Positions 19,038-30,942 are shown, numbered from the stretch's first letter. The stretch: DNA of 64,000 nt from Thiohalocapsa sp963704155 (GCA_963704155.1 CAVPHF010000032.1:1-64000); one strand, 5' to 3'. Made by a program: numbers and translations. The notes: generated from the letters alone by a model not told the origin.

Positions 19038-19831
19038 GCTGATTTTAATCTATTCGGCGAAAGGTCGTTGTTTCAACCCCGTTGTTGCCTAACTTCGTGC
19101 CGTAGTTGACCCCTCATGCTAGCGCGGAGAGTTCATGGATCTCACGCGAAGACTCGAATAAGATCAAGCCTCTGAATGAGTGTCCTCCTCTGATGCTGCG
19201 TTCACGATGCGACGTACACATGTGATCAAATGGCGCTATATGTTCAATTCCTTCGCAGCTTTCGCGTGAAACTTTCGGCATAGGTTGAATCACAACCCGG
19301 AAGCGTCTGCCGCGGACCTCGGTTTCGGCAAGCGACAACGGCCTTGAGGACCTCGTCAATGAGGTCGTGCCGAGCTAACGGGTTGTCTCGGGCCGATCAC
19401 GAATTGAGAGGGTACGGGGTACGCGCTGCCAAATACGAGAGGCGGCTGAAGCTTGAGGGTGAAGGTGAAGGCTCGAAGCCGGTGCAGATCGGTGAGCCGG
19501 CGCCCGTGGACCACCCGCCTGGGAGGATGCTCCCGAGCCGTCGCCGGACTGGGACCTTCTCGGCCAACCCGGCCCAGACCTCGAGTTCGACCAGCGCATC
19601 GTCTGGTAGTCGCCGTCTCTCTCGCGCAGGAAACGGTGCAGCCCCTCTCGCCTCTCGGCCGCTCGCTGCCCCGCAGATGCTCGCCACAGCAACCAGGAAC
19701 ACGCGTGCTTGCACCCCTCGCGACCTCCGCGAGCCGTCCGTCAGCCCCGCCGCTGCTCGTGGACGGCGTATCTCGCCCCCGCTAACCTCCTCTCTAGGGC
19801 CAACCTGGACGCTCGGGCTGGCTTCGATTTC
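19038..19831. other. long stretch without a recognisable gene
   Basis: Nearly 800 bp with open frames on both strands (for example 19344-20033 plus and 19397-19714 minus), none with a domain, signal peptide or ribosome site I can defend. No tRNA or other structured RNA was recognised. Frames entering from the protease gene are antisense shadows. Confidence 0.4.
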
Positions 19832-21457
19832 CTATCCGTTAGATGCTGTGGGTGGGTTGGATTTCCTATCCGTCGTATCCGTACGCAGCCAGCGATGCGC
19901 GGTGCCTCGCTCGATCCGCCGCTTCTGCATCGAAGCCGCTTCGGTGCGCGGTGTTGCTGCCTGCTTCACAATACCCGGGAAACGATCTTCCAACCCTGCC
20001 ATATCGGCGATCAACCGATCGGTAGCGAACTGAATTGAGATGTGTTTCTCTAGTTCGATGGTGACGAATGGCGGTGCACGACCCTGCTCGACCGCTGCAT
20101 ACAAGCGGTCCAAGTGTTCACCGAGCGAGTCGACAACCGGGCGCCCGGCGATCGCGAGTATTCTAAGTTGCAACAGATCCAAGCCGTATTCCGCATAACT
20201 CATTGCCTGAGTATCGGGTTCGATACTGGTGACCACAAAGACCTTCTCACCCCGCGGCGCGTCATTCACCAGGTCCCAACGCCAGTTGCCGGCGCTTTCG
20301 ATCTCCTCCAGCACCTCGCGGGTTACCTCTGTGATCACCAGACCACCGAGATAGCCCCACTCCAAGGGGTAATCCGCACCTTCGCGCGACAGCCAGAGAC
20401 GCGGCATCAGGATCGGCTGCATCACCAGGTGAATGGTCGAGGCTGCCCCGTTACGCTTGACCTCGAGCCTTACGCTATCGCCCGGCATGGCCGTATTCAC
20501 GGCGAACCACCATGGCACCTTGCCGATCACCGGATGATCTATTTCTCCGTGGTCGATGGCATGGCCATCGATAGCGGTAATGATGTCCCAGCGTCTGATG
20601 CCGGCCTCCGCGGCCGAACTCTGTTCCAGCACATGCGAGACGACGAGGCCGGCTTGTTCTGCGCCGACCTGCAAGGCCTTGCGCGAAACCGGGTTGAGGT
20701 TGTACGAGATGATGCCGGTATCGGTCTTGACAAACCGGCCTTGCTCCGTCATCGCGGATACCACCTTGCTTGCCGTGCTGAATGGGATCAATAGGCCGAT
20801 GTTCTCGCCGGCACCGTAGCGTGCACTGATACCGATCACTCGCCCCGTTGGGCTGATGGCCGGCCCGCCGCTGTTGCCCGGATTCACCGCGGCGTCGGTC
20901 CTGATCAAGGTGACATGATCGAGTCGGCGCTGATAGACGTCGTGGCGAGCTTCCCAACTGGAAATGATGCCTTGGGTTGCAACCAGCTTCTCGCTGTTGC
21001 CGAAGCCCAGTACGGCAACGGCACCGCCGGGGCGGGCCTCGTCCCAACTGGCCCAATCCAGTGCATCGATGGGACCGTTGATTCGTTGAAATCGTTTGCG
21101 TTCGTCGTCGGTCGCAAACTCCAGTGTTGCCAAGTCGAAGCGGATGCTGGGCGTGGACGCCAGGCGCATTGCGAACTTTTCCTTGCTGCGAACGCCTTCG
21201 ACTTTGATCGAGCGTGCACCCTCGATGATGTGTTGGTTGGTGACCAGGGTGTGATCGTCAATGAAAAATCCTGTGCCCATCCGTTGCGCCAGATCGCCCT
21301 GGCGGTAAGGCTTGAGGTGCTCTCTGGTCTCGTGAACGACATGGACTCGGACGATGCCGGATGACGCCCTATCCTTGATATCCTTCCAGTCGGTAGCCTG
21401 CGCACCCGAACTCAGGAAGAGAAACAACGAACAAAACAGACTTGCTAATCGCACCAC
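19832..21457 (-). CDS. periplasmic S1C (DegP/HtrA-like) serine protease with PDZ domain
   Basis: I prefer the GTG at 21457 over the TTG at 21463 because AGAGAGG lies six bases before it. A signal peptide follows (VRLASLFCSLFLFLSSGAQA). The catalytic triad is visible: His in TNQHIIEG (about residue 76), Asp in RFDLATLE (about 108) and Ser in NPGNSGGP (about 196). A PDZ domain follows (LVVSHVLEQSSAAEAGIRRW), then a second, unassigned C-terminal part of about 200 residues that is longer than in DegS or DegQ. It likely works in the periplasm in protein quality control or signalling. The last 40 residues are basic and poorly conserved, so the true stop may be affected by an indel. Confidence 0.8.
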   Translation of the reverse strand: MVRLASLFCSLFLFLSSGAQATDWKDIKDRASSGIVRVHVVHETREHLKPYRQGDLAQRMGTGFFIDDHTLVTNQHIIEGARSIKVEGVRSKEKFAMRLASTPSIRFDLATLEFATDDERKRFQRINGPIDALDWASWDEARPGGAVAVLGFGNSEKLVATQGIISSWEARHDVYQRRLDHVTLIRTDAAVNPGNSGGPAISPTGRVIGISARYGAGENIGLLIPFSTASKVVSAMTEQGRFVKTDTGIISYNLNPVSRKALQVGAEQAGLVVSHVLEQSSAAEAGIRRWDIITAIDGHAIDHGEIDHPVIGKVPWWFAVNTAMPGDSVRLEVKRNGAASTIHLVMQPILMPRLWLSREGADYPLEWGYLGGLVITEVTREVLEEIESAGNWRWDLVNDAPRGEKVFVVTSIEPDTQAMSYAEYGLDLLQLRILAIAGRPVVDSLGEHLDRLYAAVEQGRAPPFVTIELEKHISIQFATDRLIADMAGLEDRFPGIVKQAATPRTEAASMQKRRIERGTAHRWLRTDTTDRKSNPPTASNG

Positions 21458-22139
21458 CGACAACCTCTCTATGACGGAAACAACGGCCTTGACTCAATGA
21501 TCAATACCGTTCACATCCTTGTAGGTGCAAGCAATAGTGGTGCCAGGTTGGTTCCCTTTCGGTTCCCGTCCGAGTCTCTTGGGGTGTATCCTCAGTTGCT
21601 GCACCCGCGCCGTGCCGCAGTCGGTTGTTCGGTCAAGATTCTTGGATCGAAAGCGTGTTTCGGCTTGTGGATGAAGGATATACAGGGATGAAGTGAAATC
21701 GCTCTGGATCGATCGAAGGCGCTGCTGATCCGCATTGACGATGCCGTCCTGTCCACGCAATGCATGGCATCGTTCGCCCGGCGAAGTCGTGTTGCACCAG
21801 TACGGTGCGTCGGCCCTTGCAGAAGGGCACCTTCGCGAGCGGGGGCATCGGTCTGTTCAGTCTCGATGCATTGCGGACCCGGTGTCCGTTGCGGAGGATG
21901 CGGTCGTTCGGTGATCTCGTGGTCGAGGGGGTGGCCGGCATCCTCGCGTCGACCTACTGCGTTGACCAATCCCCGCTCGGCGGGCTTAGTGAGGGTTCGC
22001 GGTTCGGTCAAGGGGTTGGGTGCGCTGGGATTTGCACCCGCGGCGGCCGCCAGGATCGGCATGCGCAGCCTTCAATCACTCCCTGTTGACGTCGTCGAGC
22101 TTGGCGCCGGCGCGGGTCACATACAAACTCAGGTTCATC
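21458..22139. other. stretch without a recognisable gene between protease and clsA
   Basis: About 680 bp. Short overlapping frames occur on both strands (21592-22062 minus, 21760-22089 plus) without known domains. The divergent promoters for the protease and cardiolipin synthase must lie here, but I cannot place them. Confidence 0.35.
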
Positions 22140-23594
<1,455 letters not shown>

Positions 23595-23888
23595 TCAGTC
23601 TCGTGGTCAGTCATCTGAACGCCGCTCCGGATCAATGCTGGCGTTGACCGCTGCACTAGCGCAGTCCCCATCGGTGCTTTGCTCGAGGTGCCTGAGGTGT
23701 GATTGGAGTAATCCTGGAAAGGCAGAGGCCTCGTTCGAGCACGGTGCGGCCAAACGTGTTAAGTAGTGAGGCGTGATCGATTGAAGCAACAGGCGGTCGT
23801 GGATCAACCTGGGCCGACCGGGCGCATCCAGAGGCCATCAAGATGGTGCAGTCCCGCACCGAATGACGACGTGGGAGGAAATGAGACG

Positions 23889-24287
23889 ATGTTCAAAGCA
23901 GGTTTGCTCAAGGGCGTTCTTTGTGTCGCGGCCGCGGCGGCGATGGCGGCGCAAACCGCACAGGCGGTTGAGAACGAAGATCTGAACTTCGACACCACAG
24001 AAGACTTGTATCAGGTATGCGCGGTGAAGCCGGATCAGCCGGAGTACGTCGCCGCGTCTTTCGCCTGCCGCGGCTTTATTGAGGCCGCGGTCCAGTATCA
24101 CGACCAAGTGACGGATCGACGCAACCTCAAACGGCTGATCTGCTACCCGCAGGGCGCAAGCATCGCCGACGGGCGAACGGCTTTCGTGGCCTGGGCTCGT
24201 GCGAATGCCGGCGACGCCAAGCTCATGGGTGAAGCGCCGGTGGTCGGTCTTGTCCGAGCGCTCGCGGCGAAATACCCCTGTCAATAA
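23889..24287 (+). CDS. Rap1a/Tai family protein
   Basis: The ATG at 23889 follows GGAGGAAATGAGACG and opens a signal peptide (MFKAGLLKGVLCVAAAAAMA then AQTAQA). The mature domain (ENEDLNFDTTEDLYQVC, FACRGFIEAAVQYHDQVTD, LICYPQGASIADGRTAF) matches the Rap1a/Tai fold, with its conserved Cys pairs. Founding members are periplasmic immunity proteins against type VI secretion amidases, but many relatives are orphans with no effector nearby, as here. It may be a general periplasmic inhibitor or have an unrelated role. A small glycine-zipper lipoprotein follows on the same strand. Confidence 0.7.
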   Translation: MFKAGLLKGVLCVAAAAAMAAQTAQAVENEDLNFDTTEDLYQVCAVKPDQPEYVAASFACRGFIEAAVQYHDQVTDRRNLKRLICYPQGASIADGRTAFVAWARANAGDAKLMGEAPVVGLVRALAAKYPCQ

Positions 24288-24373
24288 TCGCCGGACAATC
24301 TTTGTTGGCTACTGCCACCCGGAAAGCGCTGGTCTTCCGACCAGCTCAAAATCGACTCTCGGAGACTGCACCG

Positions 24374-24601
24374 ATGAAGAACCTTGCTGTTCCTTTCCTG
24401 CTCGCGATTGCGATCGTTTCTGCCGGCTGCGGCACCACCACCGGCCAGCGCTCAGGTAGCGGCGCACTCATGGGCGCGGCGGGCGGTGCCTTGATTGGCT
24501 CGCTGACCGCAGATGCCGGCGCCGGCGCACTTATCGGCGCTGGCGCCGGCGCCTTGGGCGGCTACCTATATGACCAGCACGAGAAGGGAAATATTGACTA
24601 A
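24374..24601 (+). CDS. glycine-zipper lipoprotein
   Basis: The 75-residue protein begins MKNLAVPFLLAIAIVSAGCG, a lipoprotein signal with lipobox S-A-G-C, and then carries a glycine-zipper segment (GALMGAAGGALIGSLTADAG and GALIGAGAGALGGYLYD). Short proteins of this type (YMGG/OmpA-glycine-zipper-like) insert into or associate with the outer membrane. GGAGACTGCACCG lies before the ATG. Its function is unknown. It is 86 bp downstream of the Rap1a/Tai-type gene and may share its transcript. Confidence 0.7.
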   Translation: MKNLAVPFLLAIAIVSAGCGTTTGQRSGSGALMGAAGGALIGSLTADAGAGALIGAGAGALGGYLYDQHEKGNID

Positions 24602-24715
24602 CCCGAGGCCGCCGTCAGGCGATCGCTCCGCGATTCGTCTAGACGGTTGGGAATGGCGCCGAGCCGTGCGCGTACTGGAAGCGGTGATTGACAACCAGCG
24701 AGAGGATCGCGACCC

Positions 24716-25708
24716 ATGAACGACAACCCAGGAAGCGCACGCGAGGTCAGGCTGCGCAACGGCGTGAGCATGCCAACCCTCGCCTTCGGCTGCGCCTTTG
24801 GCGACTGGGTCGGGGCGACCGAGTTCCAGGGGTTCCTGCCTGAACAGGCCTGGCGTGCGGTCTCGCTGGCGCTGGACAGCGGCTATCGAGCTTTTGATGG
24901 CGCGCATGTGTACGCCACCGAGCGCATCGTCGGTACTCTGTTGGGGCAGCGCTTCGCGAGCGGCGTGCTGAAGCGCGAGGATGTATTCGTCACCACCAAG
25001 CTCGCCCACCCCGCCACACCCCCGCACATCAACATCTCGCACCGGCGCACCTGGGACGCGGACAAGGTCGACGACATCGCCCAGAAAGTCCGCGATGACA
25101 TGGCCGATACCCTGGATGATCTCGGGCTCGGCTACGTCGATCTGCTGCTGGTGCACTGGCCCGGCGTCTTTGGGCAGCACAGCAGCGGCGACCCTGACTT
25201 CCCACGCAAGGCCCGAGCCAGCATCTGGCGCACCTTCTGCGAGTTCGCCGACAAGGGGGCTGCGCGGGCCATCGGCGTGTCCAACTTCACCATCACCCAT
25301 CTGCGCCAGTTGATGGATGACGTCCCGGAGCCTGAGCGCTGGCCCGCTGTCAATCAGGTAGAGATCCATCCCTACTGCCGTGATCCGGAGCTGGAGCGCT
25401 TCTGCCGCGAGCAAGGCATCGTCGTCACCGCTTACGCTCCGTTCGCGAGTGGCGCGTTCGGATTGTTGCAGGACCCCGTGCTCGTCGCCATCGGCCAAGC
25501 CCACGGCAAGACTCCCGGCCAAATAGTGCTGCGCTGGCATGTGCAGAGCGGGCGTACGGCGCTGCCCAAGACCTCGAAGGAGCGGCGCATGGCCGAGAAC
25601 CGCGACATCTACGACTTCGCGCTGAGCGAGGAGGAGATGCAGGCCATTGATGCCCTGGGAGCGGGCGAGGCGCGTCGCACCTGCCCGGACCCCTCGACAG
25701 TAGCCTAG
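24716..25708 (+). CDS. aldo/keto reductase
   Basis: The 330-residue protein is a (beta/alpha)8 NADPH-dependent reductase. The catalytic tetrad is visible: Asp and Tyr in YRAFDGAHVYATE, Lys in VFVTTKLAH and His in YVDLLLVHWPG. The NADPH-binding end is present (LPKTSKERRMAENRDI). It is longer than many AKRs because of an insertion after the Lys (HPATPPHINISHRRTWDADK). The AKR5-like fold acts on small aldehydes, methylglyoxal or diketogulonate; the substrate cannot be set here. A hairpin just after the stop probably ends transcription. Confidence 0.85.
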   Translation: MNDNPGSAREVRLRNGVSMPTLAFGCAFGDWVGATEFQGFLPEQAWRAVSLALDSGYRAFDGAHVYATERIVGTLLGQRFASGVLKREDVFVTTKLAHPATPPHINISHRRTWDADKVDDIAQKVRDDMADTLDDLGLGYVDLLLVHWPGVFGQHSSGDPDFPRKARASIWRTFCEFADKGAARAIGVSNFTITHLRQLMDDVPEPERWPAVNQVEIHPYCRDPELERFCREQGIVVTAYAPFASGAFGLLQDPVLVAIGQAHGKTPGQIVLRWHVQSGRTALPKTSKERRMAENRDIYDFALSEEEMQAIDALGAGEARRTCPDPSTVA

Positions 25709-25713
25709 CTGCA

Positions 25714-25736
25714 AGGGTCCTCCAGCACAGGACCCT
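25714..25736 (+). terminator. hairpin after the aldo/keto reductase gene
   Basis: Perfect 8-bp stem AGGGTCCT / AGGACCCT with a 7-base loop, only a few bases past the stop codon. The following T-run is short (GCTGTTTCC), so it is a weak intrinsic terminator or an mRNA 3'-end stabiliser. Confidence 0.5.
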
Positions 25737-25837
25737 GCTGTTTCCGGGAGACACGCGCCTCATCGTCCGGGGTGGCACCGCACAATTTTGGGTTAGCAGA
25801 GCTCCCCGCGGCAGCGGCTTGACCCCATCTAGACTCG

Positions 25838-28800
25838 ATGGAGAACTTCAGCCCCGCCGCCCGCCGTTGGTTCCAGCAGAATTTCGACGGCCCGACCGAC
25901 GCCCAGGCGGCCGGCTGGCCGGTGATTGCGAGTGGCAGTCATGTGCTGATCACGGCGCCGACCGGCAGCGGCAAGACGCTGGCAGCCTTCCTGTGGTCCA
26001 TCGATCGGCTGATGCGCCCGCTGTCGGATCGCCCAGAGCAAGCAGACTCGGCCGGCCATGAGTCCGAACGAGGACGGAAATCGGCGTCAGCAGATGCGAC
26101 CGAGGCCGGTACCAAGGTCCTCTATATCTCGCCGCTGAAGGCGCTGGTCTACGACATCGAGCGGAACCTGCGCGCACCGCTGGCCGGCATTGCGCAGTCG
26201 GCGCAGGCGCTGGGGGATGCTTTCTTGCTCCCGCGGGTGGCGATCCGCACCGGTGATACACCGTCGCGGGAGCGGCAGCAGCAGTTGAAGGAGCCGGCCG
26301 AGATCCTGGTGACGACGCCGGAGTCCCTGTACCTGCTGCTCGGGTCGAGGGCAGCGGAGAACCTGCGCTCGGTGCACACTGTGATCGTCGATGAGGTGCA
26401 CGCGCTGGCGGCCACTAAACGCGGGGCGCACCTTGCGCTGTCGCTCGAGCGTCTGGCCGTGCTGTGCCAGCGCGATCCGCAGCGCATCGGCCTGTCCGCC
26501 ACCGTCAAACCGCTGGAGGAGGCCGCGCGCTGGCTGGGTGGTGACCGCCCGGTTGAGCTGGTGGATGCCGCGGCGCCGCCGCGGTTGGATCTGCGCGTGA
26601 CGGTGCCGGTGCCGGACATGGAGCATCCGCCCGAAGCACCGCATCTCGAGCCCGATGGCGGTCCGATTCTCGGCGAGCTGTATGCTCGCGAGGTCGCACG
26701 TCCGCCGGCCGAGAAGGGCATGTGGTCGGCGCTCTATCCGGCCCTGCTCGACGAGATCCTCGCGCACCGTTCCACCATCATCTTCGTCAACAGCCGCGGT
26801 CTGTGCGAGCGGCTGTGCCGGCGCCTCAATGAGGTCGCGGCGCAAGAGCATGCCGACCTGGTCCTCGAAAACGATGGACTGGGCTCGCATGCAACGGACG
26901 CGCCGCCGGCCGAGTTGGTACGCGCCCATCACGGCAGCGTTAGCCACGAGCAGCGCAGTGAGATCGAGGACGGACTCAAGCGCGGCACGCTCAAGGCGAT
27001 TGTCGCCACCAGCTCGCTCGAGATGGGCATCGACATGGGCGGCGTCGATCAGGTCCTGCTGGTTGAGTCGCCTGGTGCCGTCGCCCGCGGTCTCCAGCGG
27101 GTCGGGCGCGCCGGGCACGGTGTCGGCGAGGTCAGCACCGGGCGCATCTTCCCGAAGTTTCGCGGCGATCTGCTCGAATGCGCGGTGGTCGGGGCGCGCA
27201 TGCTCCAGGGCGAGCTGGAGCCGTTTCGGATGCCGCGCAACGCGCTCGATGTGCTGGCCCAGCAGATCGCGGCCCACTGTGTCGCGGGCGAGCGCGGCGT
27301 CGACGAGATCCAGCGCCTGGTCAAGCGCGCCGGCCCTTACCGCGAACTTGGCCGCGGCCTGCTGGAATCGGTGTTGGACATGCTGAGCGGCCGATTTCCA
27401 TCCAGCGATTTCGCCGATCTGAAGCCACTGCTGAGTTGGGACCGCGGCACCGATACCCTGAGCGCCCGCCGGGGCGCGCCCATGATCACGCGATTGAACG
27501 CCGGCACCATCCCCGACCGCGGCAACTATGCCGTTCATCTCGGTTCCGATGGTCCTCGTGTCGGCGAGCTGGACGAGGAGATGGTGTTCGAGACCCGAGC
27601 CGGCGAGTGCATCCTGCTCGGTGCATCCACCTGGCGGGTCGAGGAGATCACGCGTGATCGGGTCATCGTCTCGCCCGCCCCGGGCGAGCCCGGCAAGCTG
27701 CCATTCTGGCGTGGCGACGGACCGGGACGCCCGCTCGAGCTCGGGCGCGCGGTCGGCGAGTTCTGCCGTCTGGCAGCGCGGCTGAAGGGACAGTCCGCGG
27801 TCGACTGGATCATGCAGCAGACGCCGCTCGATGCGCTCGCCGCCGGCAACCTGGCCGCCTACATCGATGAGCAGCGTGAGGCCACCGGGCTGGTACCGAG
27901 CGACCGCACCCTGGTCATCGAGCGCTTTCGGGACGAGATGGGCGACTGGCGTATCTGCCTATTGACCCCGTTCGGCGCGCGCATCCATGCCCCCTGGGCA
28001 ATGGCTCTGCAGTGGCAGCTGGGGCGTCGCGCGGGTTTCGAGATTCAGGTCATGTATACGGACGACGGTATCGTGCTGCGCCTTGCCGACGGCGAGGATC
28101 TGCCGGACCTGACTGACCTGCTGCCGGCGCCCGAGGACATCGAGGAGCGCGTGACCGAGCAGCTCGCCGACACGGCCTTGTTTGCCAGCCTGTTTCGCGA
28201 GAACGCCGGCCGCGCGCTGCTGATGCCGCGCCGCTCCGCGAAGGGCCGACAACCGCTGTGGGCTCAACGTTTGAAGGCGCAGAACCTGCTCGCCGTGGTG
28301 CGCCGTTACCCGGGGTTTCCGATCGTGCTCGAGACCTATCGCCAGGCGCTGAGCGACGTCTTCGACCTGGCCGGGCTGAAGCAAGTGCTCGGCGACATCC
28401 GCGCGCGCGCGATTCGCGTGCACGAGGTCGAGACGCCGAGCGCCTCGCCCTTTGCGCGCTCGCTGGTCTTCGCTTACGTCGCCGCGTACATCTACGAGCA
28501 GGACGCGCCCATCGCCGAGCGCCGGGCGCAGGCGCTGACGCTCGACCGCGGCATGCTCGCCGAGCTGCTCGGCCAGGCCGAGCTGCGCGAGCTGATCGAC
28601 CCGCGCGTGCTCGATGAGCTGGAGCGCGAGCTGGGCCATGTGAATTCAGATCGACGGGCGCGCGATGCGGACGAACTGCACGATCTGCTGCGCCGCCTCG
28701 GCGACCTGAGCGAGACCGAGCTGGGCGAGCGATCGGCCCCGAACATGGGGTCAGCCCCCGAGCAGTCAGGAGCTGGAGCAGCCCCGGTCGCGGAATGGCT

Positions 28801-30676
28801 GGCGGCCTTGCAGAGTCAGCGGCGGGCGGTGATCGTTAGGATTGCCGGCGAGGCGCGCTGGATCGCGGCCGAGGATGCCGGGCTCTATCGGGATGCGCTC
28901 GGCTGCGCGCCGCCGCCCGGATTGCCGGACAGTTTCATCGGCCCGACCAGCGCGGCCTTGGAGGAGCTGCTGCGGCGCTATGCGCGCACCCATGGCCCCT
29001 TCCCAACCAGTGCGCTGGCGCGGCGCTTCGGTTTGCGGACGGCACAATTGGAGCCGGTGCTGAGACTGTTGGAGACGCGGGGCGCGCTGGTGCACGGTGA
29101 GATCCGGCCCATGGGCTCGGAGCCGGAATGGTGCGACGCCGAGGTCATGCGTCGGCTGCGCCGCCGCACGCTGGCTCGCGCCCGCGACGAGGTCGCCCCG
29201 GTCGATGGCGCAACGCTCGGCCGTTTCCTGCCCGCCTGGCACGGGATCGGGCAAGACCTGAAGGGGGTGCAGCGGCTGATGGAGGCGGTCTTGCAGCTCG
29301 AAGGGCTGACGGTGAGCTGGAACCTGTTGGATCGGGTGCTGCTTCCGGCGCGCGTGCCGGGCTATCGGCCGGAGGACCTGGACATGCTCGCGGCCACCGG
29401 CCGGCTGGTGTGGATTGGACGCGGCGCGGCCGGGCCCCAAGACGGCAAGGTTGCGCTCTATCGACGCGAAACGGTTGCAGCCGGCTTGGAGCGGCGCCTG
29501 TCGGCCCCTGAGGCTCAACCAGCCGCCCGATCAGCCGTCCACCTGGGTGCTGAGCCAGGCGAAGGAGCGGGAACCGAAAAACGATCGGATGCATTCGGTA
29601 GTCCCGTCTCCTCTGCGGACGATGCCGAGGCCGCGCTGCGCTCGGTGCTGCTGGATCATCTGACGCAGCGCGGCGCCTGCTTCCTTATGGAGCTTCAGCA
29701 GGCCGCCGAGCGCGCCGGCCAGCGAGTCTCGTCGGCGGCCGGCAAGCAAGCCTTCGAGACCGCGCTCTGGGATCTGGTCTGGGATGGGCTGATCACCAAC
29801 GACACCTTTGCCCCGCTGCGCGGGCTCGGAGCCGGTGCGCGCAAGCCGGGCCGGCGGGCCTCGACGGTCCGCGGTTCGCTGCTGGCCGGCGGGCGCTGGT
29901 CTCTGGTCGCCGCTCTCCAGGCGCCCGCGGACGGCGCCGATGCGCCCGCCCGCAACACTGAGCGTCTGCTGGCCCGTGTACAGATGCTGCTGGAGCGCTA
30001 TGGCATCGTCAGCCGCGAGGCGGTTGCCGCGGAGAATCTGCTCGGCGGCTTCGGCCCCTTGTATCGGGTGTTGAAACAGATCGAGGAGAGCGGCAGGGTG
30101 CGCCGTGGTCACTTCGTCGAGGGACTATCCGGCGCCCAGTTTGCGCTGCCGGGCGCGGTCGAGCGGTTGCGCGCCGAGCGGCTGGACGAGGCCCCGGTCG
30201 ATGGTTTCGGCGACGAGCAAGTGCGTATTCTCTCCGCTGCCGACCCCGCCAACCCCTATGGCGCGCTGCTCGGCTGGCCCGATAGCGGCAGCGGCGGGCA
30301 GCCGCGGAAGGGCGGCAGGCAGACGCCCAAACGTATCGCCGGCGCCTGGTTGATCCTGGTGGCCGGCAAGCCGGTGCTCTATGTCGGCGCTGGTGGCCGG
30401 CAACTGTTGAGCTTTCCCAGCTCCATCAGCGACGGCGGCCGCGAACTTCCGTTGGCGCTGGCGGCGCTGCATCGGCTGCCGTCCAGCGGTCGCCGGCGCT
30501 TGCTGATCCAGCAGATCGACGGCGTTGCCTCGCTGCAATCGCCGCTGCGCGAGCAGCTGCTGGCGGCCGGCTTCGAAGCCGATTACGACGCCCTTCGGCC
30601 TGTTCGCTGGCGAAAGACCGGAATCGGTCGCGATCCGAGTGCGGTCGCCTGCGCGGGGCCTCGGTCCCTCCCTTAA
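25838..30676 (+). CDS. lhr: ATP-dependent helicase Lhr (long form)
   Basis: This 1612-residue superfamily 2 helicase matches the long bacterial Lhr form. Visible motifs are Q-motif region PTDAQAAGWPVI, Walker A APTGSGKT (about residues 40-47), Ia SPLKALVYD, Ib TPESLYLLL, II DEVH (about 185), III SAT, IV FVNSRGLCERLCRRL, V ATSSLEMGIDMG and VI QRVGRAGHGVG. The winged-helix and Lhr-core part follows, and then a C-terminal half (about 900-1612) containing the YcaQ-like winged-helix array of E. coli Lhr. Lhr is a 3'-5' DNA translocase with RNA:DNA unwinding activity linked to repair. The gene stands alone. The C-terminal tail after about residue 1580 is poorly conserved. Confidence 0.93.
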   Translation: MENFSPAARRWFQQNFDGPTDAQAAGWPVIASGSHVLITAPTGSGKTLAAFLWSIDRLMRPLSDRPEQADSAGHESERGRKSASADATEAGTKVLYISPLKALVYDIERNLRAPLAGIAQSAQALGDAFLLPRVAIRTGDTPSRERQQQLKEPAEILVTTPESLYLLLGSRAAENLRSVHTVIVDEVHALAATKRGAHLALSLERLAVLCQRDPQRIGLSATVKPLEEAARWLGGDRPVELVDAAAPPRLDLRVTVPVPDMEHPPEAPHLEPDGGPILGELYAREVARPPAEKGMWSALYPALLDEILAHRSTIIFVNSRGLCERLCRRLNEVAAQEHADLVLENDGLGSHATDAPPAELVRAHHGSVSHEQRSEIEDGLKRGTLKAIVATSSLEMGIDMGGVDQVLLVESPGAVARGLQRVGRAGHGVGEVSTGRIFPKFRGDLLECAVVGARMLQGELEPFRMPRNALDVLAQQIAAHCVAGERGVDEIQRLVKRAGPYRELGRGLLESVLDMLSGRFPSSDFADLKPLLSWDRGTDTLSARRGAPMITRLNAGTIPDRGNYAVHLGSDGPRVGELDEEMVFETRAGECILLGASTWRVEEITRDRVIVSPAPGEPGKLPFWRGDGPGRPLELGRAVGEFCRLAARLKGQSAVDWIMQQTPLDALAAGNLAAYIDEQREATGLVPSDRTLVIERFRDEMGDWRICLLTPFGARIHAPWAMALQWQLGRRAGFEIQVMYTDDGIVLRLADGEDLPDLTDLLPAPEDIEERVTEQLADTALFASLFRENAGRALLMPRRSAKGRQPLWAQRLKAQNLLAVVRRYPGFPIVLETYRQALSDVFDLAGLKQVLGDIRARAIRVHEVETPSASPFARSLVFAYVAAYIYEQDAPIAERRAQALTLDRGMLAELLGQAELRELIDPRVLDELERELGHVNSDRRARDADELHDLLRRLGDLSETELGERSAPNMGSAPEQSGAGAAPVAEWLAALQSQRRAVIVRIAGEARWIAAEDAGLYRDALGCAPPPGLPDSFIGPTSAALEELLRRYARTHGPFPTSALARRFGLRTAQLEPVLRLLETRGALVHGEIRPMGSEPEWCDAEVMRRLRRRTLARARDEVAPVDGATLGRFLPAWHGIGQDLKGVQRLMEAVLQLEGLTVSWNLLDRVLLPARVPGYRPEDLDMLAATGRLVWIGRGAAGPQDGKVALYRRETVAAGLERRLSAPEAQPAARSAVHLGAEPGEGAGTEKRSDAFGSPVSSADDAEAALRSVLLDHLTQRGACFLMELQQAAERAGQRVSSAAGKQAFETALWDLVWDGLITNDTFAPLRGLGAGARKPGRRASTVRGSLLAGGRWSLVAALQAPADGADAPARNTERLLARVQMLLERYGIVSREAVAAENLLGGFGPLYRVLKQIEESGRVRRGHFVEGLSGAQFALPGAVERLRAERLDEAPVDGFGDEQVRILSAADPANPYGALLGWPDSGSGGQPRKGGRQTPKRIAGAWLILVAGKPVLYVGAGGRQLLSFPSSISDGGRELPLALAALHRLPSSGRRRLLIQQIDGVASLQSPLREQLLAAGFEADYDALRPVRWRKTGIGRDPSAVACAGPRSLP

Positions 30677-30942
30677 TCGGGCGCGACCTCGAGCACGACG
30701 GTGGGCGCATGGTCGCCAGTCTCGCAGCCATCGCCACTCAACATAGGTATGCACCGGCAGCACAGGGCGCCAGTGCCTGGGCGCGGCGCGTCCATCGATG
30801 ACGGCCGTTGCCCAGGCGTAAAAATAGCAATCGGGAATCTCTCGAGCGTTGTAAGCACACCCAGTTCTAGCAGCGGAACTCCATCAGAGTCTCCGGCCTC
30901 ATAACGCCGGGAAAGGTGCGCAAAGGACGGCACTGCAGCGGG

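Noticed and set aside
19344..20033. 229-codon plus-strand frame overlapping the end of the S1C protease
   Set aside because: No domain or ribosome site, and much of it is antisense to the protease gene.
26087..27538. Long minus-strand open frames (up to 483 codons) inside lhr
   Set aside because: They are antisense shadows caused by high GC3 of lhr; they lack domains and ribosome sites, while the plus-strand helicase motifs are complete.
30673..30933. 86-codon minus-strand frame after lhr
   Set aside because: No recognisable family and no convincing start; the composition is compatible with chance in GC-rich DNA, although a small gene cannot be excluded.
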